DNA of 64,000 nucleotides from Propionispora sp. 2/2-37 (GTDB lineage Bacteria > Bacillota > Negativicutes > Propionisporales > Propionisporaceae). Below are positions 49,268 to 56,538 of this stretch, one piece after another (within the stretch, counting starts at the first letter, position 1; each line of letters opens with the position of its first letter). The stretch lies in the NCBI RefSeq assembly GCF_001298735.1, contig NZ_CYSP01000005.1, positions 1 through 64,000 on the forward strand. Reading direction: 5' to 3'. The notes under the pieces were generated by a model, which worked only from the letters and a program-made list of their open reading frames with translations, did not search any database and was not told where the DNA came from. The position numbers were made by a program, and so were the translations under genes.

Positions 49268-49693
49268 ATGCATGAACAAAACAACAGACCTTGGATTATA
49301 TTGATAACTCATGGAAGGTTTGGCGAAGAACTTAAAAAGAGTGCGGAAATGATCGTAGGAGCAATGACTGACGTGTATTGCTTTTCCCTGGTAGAAGGAA
49401 TGGACCCCATAGATCTCACGGCGGCTCTTAAAGAGAAATTGAACGGGGCACCGGAGAACACTGTTATTCTCACCGATTTTTATGGAGGGACTCCTTCTAA
49501 TGTGGCGGCCCGGTTTGCTACAGAAAAAGAATATACAGTGATTTGCGGACTAAACTTATCAATTCTTATTGAAGCCGAAATGATTAGATATAAAGGCAAC
49601 TACGAGAATTTGAGTGAAAGGATACTTTCGGCCGGTGTAGACAGTGTAAAGAATATTACTGAAATGATGAAAGTGAGGAGAGGACATGATTAA
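49268..49693 (+). CDS. PTS EIIA component, mannose family
   Basis: Cytosolic phosphocarrier of 141 residues. The active histidine is His15 in ILITHGRFGEEL, and LTDFYGGTPSNVAARF is conserved in EIIA-Man. It overlaps the EIIB start by 8 nt. The same fold is the N-terminal domain of DhaM, the phosphodonor of PTS-type dihydroxyacetone kinases, so this protein next to dhaK could in principle serve both the transporter and DhaL. Confidence 0.88.
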   Translation: MHEQNNRPWIILITHGRFGEELKKSAEMIVGAMTDVYCFSLVEGMDPIDLTAALKEKLNGAPENTVILTDFYGGTPSNVAARFATEKEYTVICGLNLSILIEAEMIRYKGNYENLSERILSAGVDSVKNITEMMKVRRGHD

Positions 49694-50180
49694 CGGAATT
49701 AAATTGGTGCGAATTGATTTTAGGTTAATTCATGGACAAGTTGTTACCAAATGGAGCAATACGATATCGGCGGAAAAAATTGTGGTTGTAAACGACCAAC
49801 TTTCCAAGGATGAGTTTATGGCTGACATCTATGTAATGGCAGCTCCTCCGGGAATCGCAGTGGAGGTGTTGTCGAAAGCGGATTTTGTAAAAAAAGCCGA
49901 AGCGGGAAGTTATTCAACCGGAAATGTTTTAGTATTATTTAAAAATATCGAAGACGCTAAAACGGTAGCAGAGATGGGCATAAAATTCAGGCAAGTGCAG
50001 GTCGGCGGACTGGGAAGCGGCGGGGGAAAACAATCGGTAGTCAAAGGGATATCCATCGATGTTAACGATGCACAAAATTTATCTGTAATACAGGCCACCG
50101 GCGCAGAAGTGACCTTCCAAGTGACTCCGGAAGAACCAAAATTATCCTTAGACAAAGCGATCAAAAAAGTGGGGGTGTAA
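49686..50180 (+). CDS. PTS EIIB component, mannose/sorbose family
   Basis: Cytosolic phosphotransfer domain of 164 residues with the active His16 in VRIDFRLIHGQVVTKW. It also has IVVVNDQLSKDEF and VGGLGSGGGKQ, as in the sorbose-type IIB family. It is separate from EIIA, unlike the fused ManX of E. coli. It receives phosphate from EIIA and passes it to sugar during EIIC/EIID transport. Confidence 0.9.
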   Translation: MINGIKLVRIDFRLIHGQVVTKWSNTISAEKIVVVNDQLSKDEFMADIYVMAAPPGIAVEVLSKADFVKKAEAGSYSTGNVLVLFKNIEDAKTVAEMGIKFRQVQVGGLGSGGGKQSVVKGISIDVNDAQNLSVIQATGAEVTFQVTPEEPKLSLDKAIKKVGV

Positions 50181-50182
50181 AT

Positions 50183-50926
50183 ATGGACATGTTGGGAGTA
50201 AGCATATTTGTCGGTATCTGGTATTGGATTTGTAAAACAGACATTGGTTACGCAATTACTCACGCCATCAGGCAACCTTTATTTGCTGCTCTGCCGATAG
50301 GCTTCCTTATGGGGGATGTCACCCAGGCCATTATCATCGGAGCGGCTGTGCAAATTTTATATATTGGACTGGTAGCGGCAGGATCTAACCTCCCGGCTGA
50401 TGACTGCCTGGCCGGGTTGATCGCCATTCCCATTGCCGTCAAGTCCGGCCTCACACCGGAATTGGCCATCGCTATTGCCGTCCCGGTGGGTTTAATGGGT
50501 GTTTTTGTGGATCAATTGCGAAAAACAGTTAACGTCATATTTGTTCATATGGCGGATAAATACGCACAGCAGGGGAATATCAAACAGATTCAGCTTTGCG
50601 CCGTCGTATATCCCACCATCTTGAGCTTCTTTATGCGTTTCCCGATTCCCTTTTTCGCCACCTTGTACGGCGCAAACGCCGTGGATTCCTTTATGCAAGG
50701 AGTGCCCCAGTGGCTGATTCACGGCTTCAGCGTAGCAGGCGGATTACTGCCGGCCCTTGGCTTTGCCTTAACCATGTTCGTTATTGGGAAAAAGAATCTG
50801 TTGCCCTGGTTTTTTATCGGTTACTTTATGATTCAGTTTAGTGGAATTCCGGTTATCGGAGCAGCCATTTTCGGATTATGCGCCGTGCTATTAATCAACG
50901 CTTATAGTAAGAGGGAGGTTTTATAA
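50183..50926 (+). CDS. PTS EIIC component, mannose/sorbose family
   Basis: Membrane permease subunit of 247 residues with several hydrophobic segments. It has the family stretches PLFAALPIGFLMGDVTQAI, IGAAVQILYIGLVAAGSNLP and DDCLAGLIAIPIA. It begins 2 nt after the EIIB stop and ends one base before EIID, so expression is coupled. Specificity cannot be read from the sequence. Confidence 0.9.
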   Translation: MDMLGVSIFVGIWYWICKTDIGYAITHAIRQPLFAALPIGFLMGDVTQAIIIGAAVQILYIGLVAAGSNLPADDCLAGLIAIPIAVKSGLTPELAIAIAVPVGLMGVFVDQLRKTVNVIFVHMADKYAQQGNIKQIQLCAVVYPTILSFFMRFPIPFFATLYGANAVDSFMQGVPQWLIHGFSVAGGLLPALGFALTMFVIGKKNLLPWFFIGYFMIQFSGIPVIGAAIFGLCAVLLINAYSKREVL

Positions 50927-51751
50927 ATGGAGACTGCAAAATCCGGTTTAATAACAGAACAAGACGTAAAAAGGAGCTGGCTGACTTACTATATCACAGC
51001 TGAAATGGCGATCTCCTATGAACGGCTGCAAGCCTTGGGCTTAACATTTTCCCTGATTCCTATATTAAAGAAACTGTATCCAAAGAAAGAAGACCTGTCG
51101 GCGGCATTACAGCGGCATCTGGTATTTTATAATACGGAAGCCGTGTTTGGATCGGCCATAAACGGGATTACAATCGCCATGGAAGAGAAAAAAGCCCAGG
51201 ACGAAGCGATTGAAGAGGATGCCATTACGGGGTTGAAAACCGGGCTAATGGGGCCGTTGGCAGGTATCGGAGATTCGATTGACTGGGCCACCTTAAAGCC
51301 GATTATCTTTGCCCTGGGCGCAACCTTGTCGGCAACAGGCAGCCCGATCGGTGCGTTTGTATTACTGCTGCTACCGATTATACAGATTATGATAGGTTTG
51401 AATTTATCTGTCTACGGTTACCGGGCCGGTAATGCCTCCATTAGGGGAATATTACAGTCCGGACGGATTAAAGAATTAATTACAGGCGCCAGTACCTTAG
51501 GCTTATTTATGATGGGAGCGTTGTCGTCCACCTATGTAAAGGTGTCCACCCCGGTACAGCTGAGTTTTGGCAGCGGGAACAAACCGTTTGTATTACAGGA
51601 TGTTCTTAATGGGATTGTACCTGGCCTGTTGCCGTTGGTGGCTGTGTTAGCCTTATATTGGTGGCTGAGTAAGAAAAGTCAGAACATGGTGCTTATTATG
51701 ATCGTCATGATTGCGATTTCACTGATAGGTGCTTTTATAGGAATTTTATAG
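50927..51751 (+). CDS. PTS EIID component, mannose/sorbose family
   Basis: Second membrane subunit, 274 residues. It carries the conserved ERLQALGLTFSLIPILKKLY, HLVFYNTEAVFGSAINGITIAME and the GLMGPLAGIGDSIDWATLKPI signature, with C-terminal hydrophobic helices. EIID is found only in mannose-family PTS, confirming the class. AGGGAGG precedes the ATG. Confidence 0.92.
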   Translation: METAKSGLITEQDVKRSWLTYYITAEMAISYERLQALGLTFSLIPILKKLYPKKEDLSAALQRHLVFYNTEAVFGSAINGITIAMEEKKAQDEAIEEDAITGLKTGLMGPLAGIGDSIDWATLKPIIFALGATLSATGSPIGAFVLLLLPIIQIMIGLNLSVYGYRAGNASIRGILQSGRIKELITGASTLGLFMMGALSSTYVKVSTPVQLSFGSGNKPFVLQDVLNGIVPGLLPLVAVLALYWWLSKKSQNMVLIMIVMIAISLIGAFIGIL

Positions 51752-51808
51752 TGAAGAAGCTTAATCGAGGATAAGTTATAATGCTTTTCGGCATAGGAGT
51801 CGCTTCGT

Positions 51809-51833
51809 CAATGGAGCTATAGGCCTTCCATTG
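51809..51833 (+). promoter_or_regulatory. Hairpin between EIID and the RuMP genes
   Basis: CAATGGA (51809-51815) pairs with TCCATTG (51827-51833) around an 11-nt loop within the 120-nt gap. This gap is the longest inside the operon and has no U-run, so it may be a processing or stability element that sets different levels of the PTS and HPS/PHI mRNAs. Confidence 0.4.
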
Positions 51834-51871
51834 GCAGCATAAGTAACTATTAAAAATGAGGAGATCGTTAA

Positions 51872-52507
51872 ATGAAATTACAATTAGCTTTAGATGAACT
51901 AAAATTAGAGGACGCGTTACACTTTGCGGAAAAAGTAATAGACTATGTAGATATTATTGAAATTGGGACACCCTTTGTCATTGAGGAAGGAATGAATGCG
52001 GTTCGCAGATTTAAAAATAAATTTCCACATAAGGAAATTTTGTCTGATGAAAAGATTATGGATGGTGGCTATCACGAATCTGAATTAGCCTTTGATGCAG
52101 GAGCAGAATATGTAACCGTATTGGGTGTAACCGATATCTTAACGGTTAAGGCGTGCCTAAAAGCAGCAGACGATCACAAAAAACAGGTAGTCGTAGACAT
52201 GATCTGTGTAGAAGATTTGGCAAACAAAGTTAAGCAAATGGAAGAAGCGGGAGTACATGTGCTGGCGGTTCATACCGGTGCAGACCAACAAGCTGCAGGC
52301 CATACTCCGCTTGATGATTTAAAAATTATGAAAGAACATGCTAAAAAAGCAAAAATTGCGGTAGCCGGGGGCATTACCAGTAAAACAATTGACCAGTATG
52401 TCGAGCTGAATCCGGATATTATCATTGTGGGAACCGGGATAACTCATGCCAAGGACCCGGTGCTGGAAGCAAGGTTAATTAAAGAGGCCATGGAAAGATC
52501 AAAATAG
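51872..52507 (+). CDS. hxlA: 3-hexulose-6-phosphate synthase (HPS family)
   Basis: Aldolase of the ribulose monophosphate pathway: ribulose-5-phosphate plus formaldehyde gives arabino-3-hexulose-6-phosphate, reversibly. The 211 residues have the OMP-decarboxylase superfamily motif D-E-K-I-M-D, EIGTPFVIEEG, the VHTGADQQAAGHTPLDDL segment and AGGITSKTI. The related 3-keto-L-gulonate-6-phosphate decarboxylases share this fold, but the adjacent PHI gene favours HPS. GAGGAG precedes the ATG. Confidence 0.85.
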   Translation: MKLQLALDELKLEDALHFAEKVIDYVDIIEIGTPFVIEEGMNAVRRFKNKFPHKEILSDEKIMDGGYHESELAFDAGAEYVTVLGVTDILTVKACLKAADDHKKQVVVDMICVEDLANKVKQMEEAGVHVLAVHTGADQQAAGHTPLDDLKIMKEHAKKAKIAVAGGITSKTIDQYVELNPDIIIVGTGITHAKDPVLEARLIKEAMERSK

Positions 52508-52521
52508 GAGGGAGTTAAGCC

Positions 52522-53085
52522 ATGGTAATATGTAATAACTTAATTTCAATTATTAACGAATTGGCTGAAGATGCAAAACAAGTTGACGGTGAAGCGATAG
52601 TGGCTGTCGAGGAGTTAATAAAAAAAGCCGACAGAATTTTTGTTGCGGGGGCCGGGCGATCCGGCTACGCAGCACGTGGTTTTGCCAACCGGCTAATGCA
52701 TTTAGGATATACGTCATATTTCGTAGGTGAACCGACAACTCCATCCATTCAAAAAGGGGATATATTAATTATAGGTTCAGGTTCAGGCGAAACCGGAAGC
52801 TTAGTTACAATGGCCGAAAAAGCCAAAAAACAAGGGGCTGTATTAGCTACTTTAACTATTTTTCCTAATAATAGAATTGGATCAATGGCAGATGCCTGCA
52901 TTAAAATTCCCGGTGTAACTTCAAAAGTAGGAGAAGCCAGCGGCAAGGCGGCTTCTATTCAGCCAAAAGGCAATTCGTTTGAGCAACTAAGCTGGTTAAT
53001 TTATGACAGTATGATTATTGACTTAAAAAAAGCCTTGGGACAAACGGATGATGATATGTTTTCCCGGCACGCTAATCTTGAATAG
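52522..53085 (+). CDS. hxlB: 6-phospho-3-hexuloisomerase (PHI)
   Basis: Interconverts arabino-3-hexulose-6-phosphate and fructose-6-phosphate. The 187-residue SIS-domain protein shows IFVAGAGRSGYAARGFANRLMHLG, IIGSGSGETGSLV and the C-terminal SFEQLSWLIYDSMIIDL, typical of PHI. It follows hxlA by 14 nt and is the last gene of the operon. Together the pair connects formaldehyde/ribulose-5-phosphate with the fructose-6-phosphate made by the polyol dehydrogenases. Confidence 0.9.
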   Translation: MVICNNLISIINELAEDAKQVDGEAIVAVEELIKKADRIFVAGAGRSGYAARGFANRLMHLGYTSYFVGEPTTPSIQKGDILIIGSGSGETGSLVTMAEKAKKQGAVLATLTIFPNNRIGSMADACIKIPGVTSKVGEASGKAASIQPKGNSFEQLSWLIYDSMIIDLKKALGQTDDDMFSRHANLE

Positions 53086-53108
53086 GATGTCTAGCATTTA
53101 ACTGGAAG

Positions 53109-53165
53109 CTAGGCCGTGTTTTCTTAGGTGATAGCGAAAATTCAATATTAGAAAACATAGCCTAG
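53109..53165 (+). repeat. Long imperfect inverted repeat after hxlB
   Basis: CTAGGC-cg-TGTTTTCT (53109-53124) pairs with AGAAAACA-ta-GCCTAG (53150-53165) around a 25-nt loop, with one 2x2 internal mismatch. It starts 24 nt after the hxlB stop and probably stabilises or ends the operon mRNA, although no U-run follows directly. Confidence 0.6.
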
Positions 53166-53573
53166 AAGACAGTTGGTGTATTTTACATGAGTTCCAGGTT
53201 AAACTGTATTAATTTTTTTATGGGCATTTATCTTTGATATGGGTTTAATGTTCGACATAGCTTAAATAAAGGACGAATTCGCCTATAGGAAAGCTGGCGT
53301 TCATATGTTTAGGGGTATAACTAACCTTCTTGTGGTAATAATGATTACAGGCAGGCGGAATGAAAAATATGCAAGTGCGAATTGGAATAATTAATCAGCC
53401 GGTGCGGTGGTTGGAGAGACCATTGCAACCGGTTTTTTTTATGGTTAAATTTTGCAGAATAGGATGTAGTTAAACTTAAACCAATAAAGGTTTAGGTCTG
53501 CCAATTGTGTAGCTGTTTTCAAAGTGAATAGATTTTATACAGAGTGTATCCTAACGCACTCCTTAAAAAATAC
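53166..53573. other. Intergenic region hxlB/larE
   Basis: No gene is recognised here. A terminator-like hairpin lies at 53398-53441: a GC-rich imperfect stem CCGGTGCGGTGG / CCATTGCAACCGG followed by eight T. A 37-codon frame (53361-53474, starting MKNMQVRIG) overlaps it but has only a weak ribosome site. The terminator stands about 300 nt beyond hxlB, so it may serve long read-through transcripts or an unrecognised small RNA. Confidence 0.45.
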
Positions 53574-53604
53574 TTGACTTGGAGTTAACTTCAAGTGATA
53601 GACT
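53574..53604 (+). promoter_or_regulatory. MerR-type promoter with 19-bp spacing
   Basis: TTGACT (53574-53579) and TAGACT (53599-53604) are separated by 19 bp instead of 17. The spacer region carries the near-perfect palindrome CTTGGAGTTAACTTCAAG (53578-53595, 8 of 9 pairs). This overlong spacer with a central dyad is the hallmark of promoters activated by MerR-family proteins. The merR gene about 1 kb downstream is the obvious candidate regulator. It would drive larE and perhaps merR and the reductase. Confidence 0.82.
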
Positions 53605-53623
53605 GAATTTCAAGGAGGTAACC

Positions 53624-53707
53624 ATGACGATTGCGGAAGAAATTGAAGTATTAAATTGTAAAAGGATAGCAAGCGAATCTATACTCTTAGGTGGTACCCG
53701 GTACTAG
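53624..53707 (+). pseudogene. Truncated merR remnant
   Basis: A 27-codon frame with a good ribosome site (CAAGGAGGTAACC) begins MTIAEEIEVLN. The intact merR at 54627 begins MTITEVSEKFN; their first 15 bases differ at only one position and the similarity continues for about 11 codons before diverging. It appears to be the 5' stub of a second merR gene, still sitting at a MerR-type promoter. It could alternatively be a short leader peptide for larE. Confidence 0.55.
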
Positions 53708-53748
53708 GGTCTATAAAGATGTTTATAAAAGAATAGAGGCTAACGATA

Positions 53749-54555
53749 ATGTTAAATAATGAAAAATATATAACCCTGATTAATTATTTAAAGAAAATGG
53801 AAAAGGTTGTCTTGGCTTTTTCCGGAGGAGTAGACAGTAGCTTTTTACTTAAAGTGGGTAAGGAAGCCTTAGGCGATAACATTAAAGCCGTGACCATCCA
53901 ATCTCCGTATATTCCTAAATGGGAAGTCGAAGAAGCAAAAGAATTAGTAACAGAACTCGGTGTAGCGTTTGAAATCCTGGAAGCACCGATTATTGATGAA
54001 ATTAGAAATAATCCTGAAAACAGGTGTTATCTTTGCAAAAAGGCGGTATTTAGCCAGATTAAAGCTATTGCGCAGAAAGAAGGCTATCAGTATGTGATTG
54101 ATGGTACCAATTTTGATGATATAGGTGACTATAGGCCGGGATTAAAAGCGTTGAAGGAGCTAGATATAAAAAGTCCTTTATTCGAGTGTCAATTAACGAA
54201 ACAGGAAATAAGAAGTTTATCCAAGGGACTAGGACTTGGTACCTGGGATAAACCGCCTTATGCCTGTTTATTGACGAGAATACCCTATGGAAATGAACTG
54301 AAGGAAGAAGATTTTGCCAAGATAGAAAAAGCGGAAACATATATGATGGACAGAGGATTCCGGGCGGTTAGAGTGCGATGCCATGACAATTTAGCCAGAA
54401 TTGAAGTGGATAATAAGGATAAAAGTAAATTATTTAATGAGGAGCTTCTTAAAGAAATAGCTGATAAGCTTAAAGAATTTGGCTTCAAGTATGTAACTTT
54501 GGATTTAGAAGGGTATAGGGTTGGAAGCTTTAATGAGACAATAGGCAACAAATAG
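53749..54555 (+). CDS. larE: LarE-type ATP-dependent sulfur transferase
   Basis: PP-loop enzyme that sulfurises the nickel-pincer precursor of lactate racemase. The 268 residues have the PP-loop LAFSGGVDSSFLLKV, IDGTNFDDIGDYRPG, and PPYACLLTRIPYG, whose Cys corresponds to the sacrificial cysteine of L. plantarum LarE. An additional CYLC pair gives three cysteines, a pattern described for LarE proteins that hold a 4Fe-4S cluster. No larA, larB or larC is adjacent, so its target here is uncertain. Confidence 0.83.
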   Translation: MLNNEKYITLINYLKKMEKVVLAFSGGVDSSFLLKVGKEALGDNIKAVTIQSPYIPKWEVEEAKELVTELGVAFEILEAPIIDEIRNNPENRCYLCKKAVFSQIKAIAQKEGYQYVIDGTNFDDIGDYRPGLKALKELDIKSPLFECQLTKQEIRSLSKGLGLGTWDKPPYACLLTRIPYGNELKEEDFAKIEKAETYMMDRGFRAVRVRCHDNLARIEVDNKDKSKLFNEELLKEIADKLKEFGFKYVTLDLEGYRVGSFNETIGNK

Positions 54556-54580
54556 CAACGGTCTAGCTTTAAGATGTGTT

Positions 54581-54593
54581 AGGAGTAACTCCT
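54581..54593 (+). promoter_or_regulatory. Palindrome upstream of merR
   Basis: AGGAGTAACTCCT is a 13-bp near-palindrome 34 nt before merR, resembling the centre of the MerR-type dyad at 53578-53595. It may be a second, degenerate binding site for the regulator. Confidence 0.35.
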
Positions 54594-54626
54594 GATATTA
54601 TATCTTGGATATCGGGAGGTGAAGCC

Positions 54627-55010
54627 ATGACGATTACGGAAGTAAGCGAAAAGTTCAATATCCAGCAGGATACACTCCGTTATTATGAACGTATCGGGCT
54701 GATTCCCCGTGTGAACCGCAATAAAAGCGGAATCAGGGATTATACGGAAGAAGACTGTAAGTGGGTTGAATTTATCAAATGTATGCGAAATGCAGGTCTT
54801 CCAATAGAAGTATTGATTGAGTATGTGGCGCTGTTTCAACAGGGTGATGAAACCATGGGGGTAAGAAAAGAACTTTTGATCGAGCAGCGTAAGCAGCTCA
54901 TAACAAGAATGGAAGAGATGAAAGGAACGCTGGAGCGTCTGGATTACAAAATTGCAAGATATGAACAGGCAGTAGTAAAAAAGGAAAATTCCTTAAAAAG
55001 GCCGGATTAG
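54627..55010 (+). CDS. MerR-family transcriptional regulator
   Basis: A 127-residue regulator with the MerR N-terminal helix-turn-helix (TITEVSEKFNIQQDTLRYYERIGLIP and NKSGIRDYTEEDCKWVEFIKCMR) and a coiled-coil dimerisation helix. No cysteine-rich metal site is seen at the C-terminus, so it is closer to AdhR/NmlR-like aldehyde or electrophile sensors than to metal sensors. GGGAGGTGAAG fixes ATG 54627. It precedes an aldo/keto reductase, a frequent pairing. Confidence 0.9.
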   Translation: MTITEVSEKFNIQQDTLRYYERIGLIPRVNRNKSGIRDYTEEDCKWVEFIKCMRNAGLPIEVLIEYVALFQQGDETMGVRKELLIEQRKQLITRMEEMKGTLERLDYKIARYEQAVVKKENSLKRPD

Positions 55011-55041
55011 TGGATAAAATGCAAAAAGGGGGCATTAAGGT

Positions 55042-56181
55042 ATGGAAAAGAAAAAACTAGGCTTTGGATTTATGCGCTTACCGCTAAAAAATCAAAATGA
55101 TCCGGAAAGTATTGATATGGATACGCTAAATCAAATGGTGGATGCTTTTTTGGACAGAGGATTTACTTATTTTGATACCGCTTATATGTATCATGCGGGC
55201 AAGAGTGAGATTGCTATCAGAGAGGCTTTGGTAAAGCGCCATAAAAGAGATAGTTTTACTTTAGCAACAAAATTACCAACCATGTTTTTAAAGGCAAGGG
55301 AAGATCAGGAAAGAATTTTTAACGAACAGCTAGATAAATGTGGTGTGGATTACTTCGATTACTATCTGATTCATAACCTTGGTGTAGCCCATTATGAGAT
55401 AGCCCAAAGATTAGATAGTTTTGCCTTTGTTCAAGAAAAGAAAAAAGCAGGAAAGGTTAGACAGATTGGATTTTCTTATCACGACAATGCCGATTTACTG
55501 AATGAAATCCTGACAGTACATCCGGAAGTGGATTTTGTGCAGTTACAGATCAACTATCTGGATTGGGACAATGAAAGCATTCAGTCAAGAAGATGCTACG
55601 AAGTAGCAAGAAAACATAATAAGCCGATTATTGTTATGGAGCCTGTCAAAGGTGGTACACTTGCGAACGTGCCTGAAAAGGCAGGGCAATTATTTAAAGA
55701 ATACCATCCTGATATGTCCGTATCATCATGGGCTATCCGTTATGCTGCCAGCCTTGATGGAATTATGATGGTATTAAGCGGGATGTCCGACATGGAGCAG
55801 TTACTGGATAATATGGGATATATGCAGGAGTTTAAGCCGTTTACACAGGAAGAGTATGGTATTGTAAAAAAAGCTGTAACGATTATTAATGAAGCCATTG
55901 CGATCCCCTGTACAGCCTGCCAGTATTGTGTGGAGGAGTGTCCGAAAAACATAGCCATTCCCAAGTATTTTGCATTGTACAATACGGAAAAGCAATCGAT
56001 AAAAACAGCCTTTTCGATACAAAAGGTATATTATAATAACTATACAAAAACACATGGGAAAGCGTCCGATTGTATCGAATGTAAACAGTGTGAAAGACAT
56101 TGTCCGCAGCATATTGAGATTACAAAGGGGTTAAAGGATGTAGCGGATACTTTTGAAGCAGAACCTTCTTTCCGCAGATAG
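55042..56181 (+). CDS. Aldo/keto reductase with C-terminal 4Fe-4S domain
   Basis: A 379-residue oxidoreductase. The AKR barrel holds [13 protein letters not shown] with the catalytic Asp and Tyr, the lysine region LATKLP and YLIHNLG. A C-terminal ferredoxin-like part contains [12 protein letters not shown] and [13 protein letters not shown], enough for two 4Fe-4S clusters. Its substrate is unknown. AAAGGGGGC precedes the ATG. The upstream merR suggests induction by a reactive carbonyl or similar stress. Confidence 0.9.
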   Translation: MEKKKLGFGFMRLPLKNQNDPESIDMDTLNQMVDAFLDRGFTYFDTAYMYHAGKSEIAIREALVKRHKRDSFTLATKLPTMFLKAREDQERIFNEQLDKCGVDYFDYYLIHNLGVAHYEIAQRLDSFAFVQEKKKAGKVRQIGFSYHDNADLLNEILTVHPEVDFVQLQINYLDWDNESIQSRRCYEVARKHNKPIIVMEPVKGGTLANVPEKAGQLFKEYHPDMSVSSWAIRYAASLDGIMMVLSGMSDMEQLLDNMGYMQEFKPFTQEEYGIVKKAVTIINEAIAIPCTACQYCVEECPKNIAIPKYFALYNTEKQSIKTAFSIQKVYYNNYTKTHGKASDCIECKQCERHCPQHIEITKGLKDVADTFEAEPSFRR

Positions 56182-56183
56182 TT

Positions 56184-56282
56184 ACGGGGGGCAGCGAATG
56201 CGGGAACTGTATGAAAAACTGTCCCTTCGATGTGGCTGTTAGTAATAAAATGAAACAGGCTGTTATCCTTTTTGGCAATTAA
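56184..56282 (+). pseudogene. 3' remnant of a second aldo/keto reductase
   Basis: Directly after the reductase stop, in the -1 frame, 56184-56282 encodes TGGSECGNCMKNCPFDVAV and then SNKMKQAVILFGN before a stop. The CxxCxxxCPF cluster followed by MK(Q/E)A..LFG is the usual C-terminal end of related aldo/keto reductases. There is no start or ribosome site. It looks like the tail of a deleted or recombined paralogue. Confidence 0.6.
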
Positions 56283-56538
56283 ACAACTATGCAGACTAAA
56301 AGGAAACTATCCCCAAAATTGTACAAGCCTCCAGGAGGGTGTAAGATAGAAGCACCGAGCTTGGAGGTTTTATTTATGACCATCTAGCATCTTTATATTT
56401 TTTTTACACATCCGCAAAGTTTATTGATAGCGTTTTTATAGTTGATGGGAGTACAATGAAAATATATGTTTATTACATACGGTTAAGGAAAATATAAGGG
56501 AGTAAAAGGTAAAGGGTATCCGCTTTACGGGGGTGTAC
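56283..56538. other. Intergenic region before kdpD
   Basis: This 256-bp stretch has no recognised gene. A hairpin with arms CCTCCA/TGGAGG near 56328-56369 followed by TTTTATTT may terminate the reductase transcript. The remainder is AT-rich and must hold the kdpDE promoter, for which no clear consensus was found. Confidence 0.45.

Noticed and set aside
53361..53474. 37-codon ORF starting MKNMQVRIG downstream of hxlB
   Set aside because: Weak ribosome site, overlaps the terminator hairpin, and no family resemblance; not called as a gene.
53680..53715. T-box-like sequence AGGTGGTACCCGG upstream of larE
   Set aside because: The surrounding specifier stem, antiterminator partner and terminator of a T-box leader are absent, and larE is not a T-box target gene.
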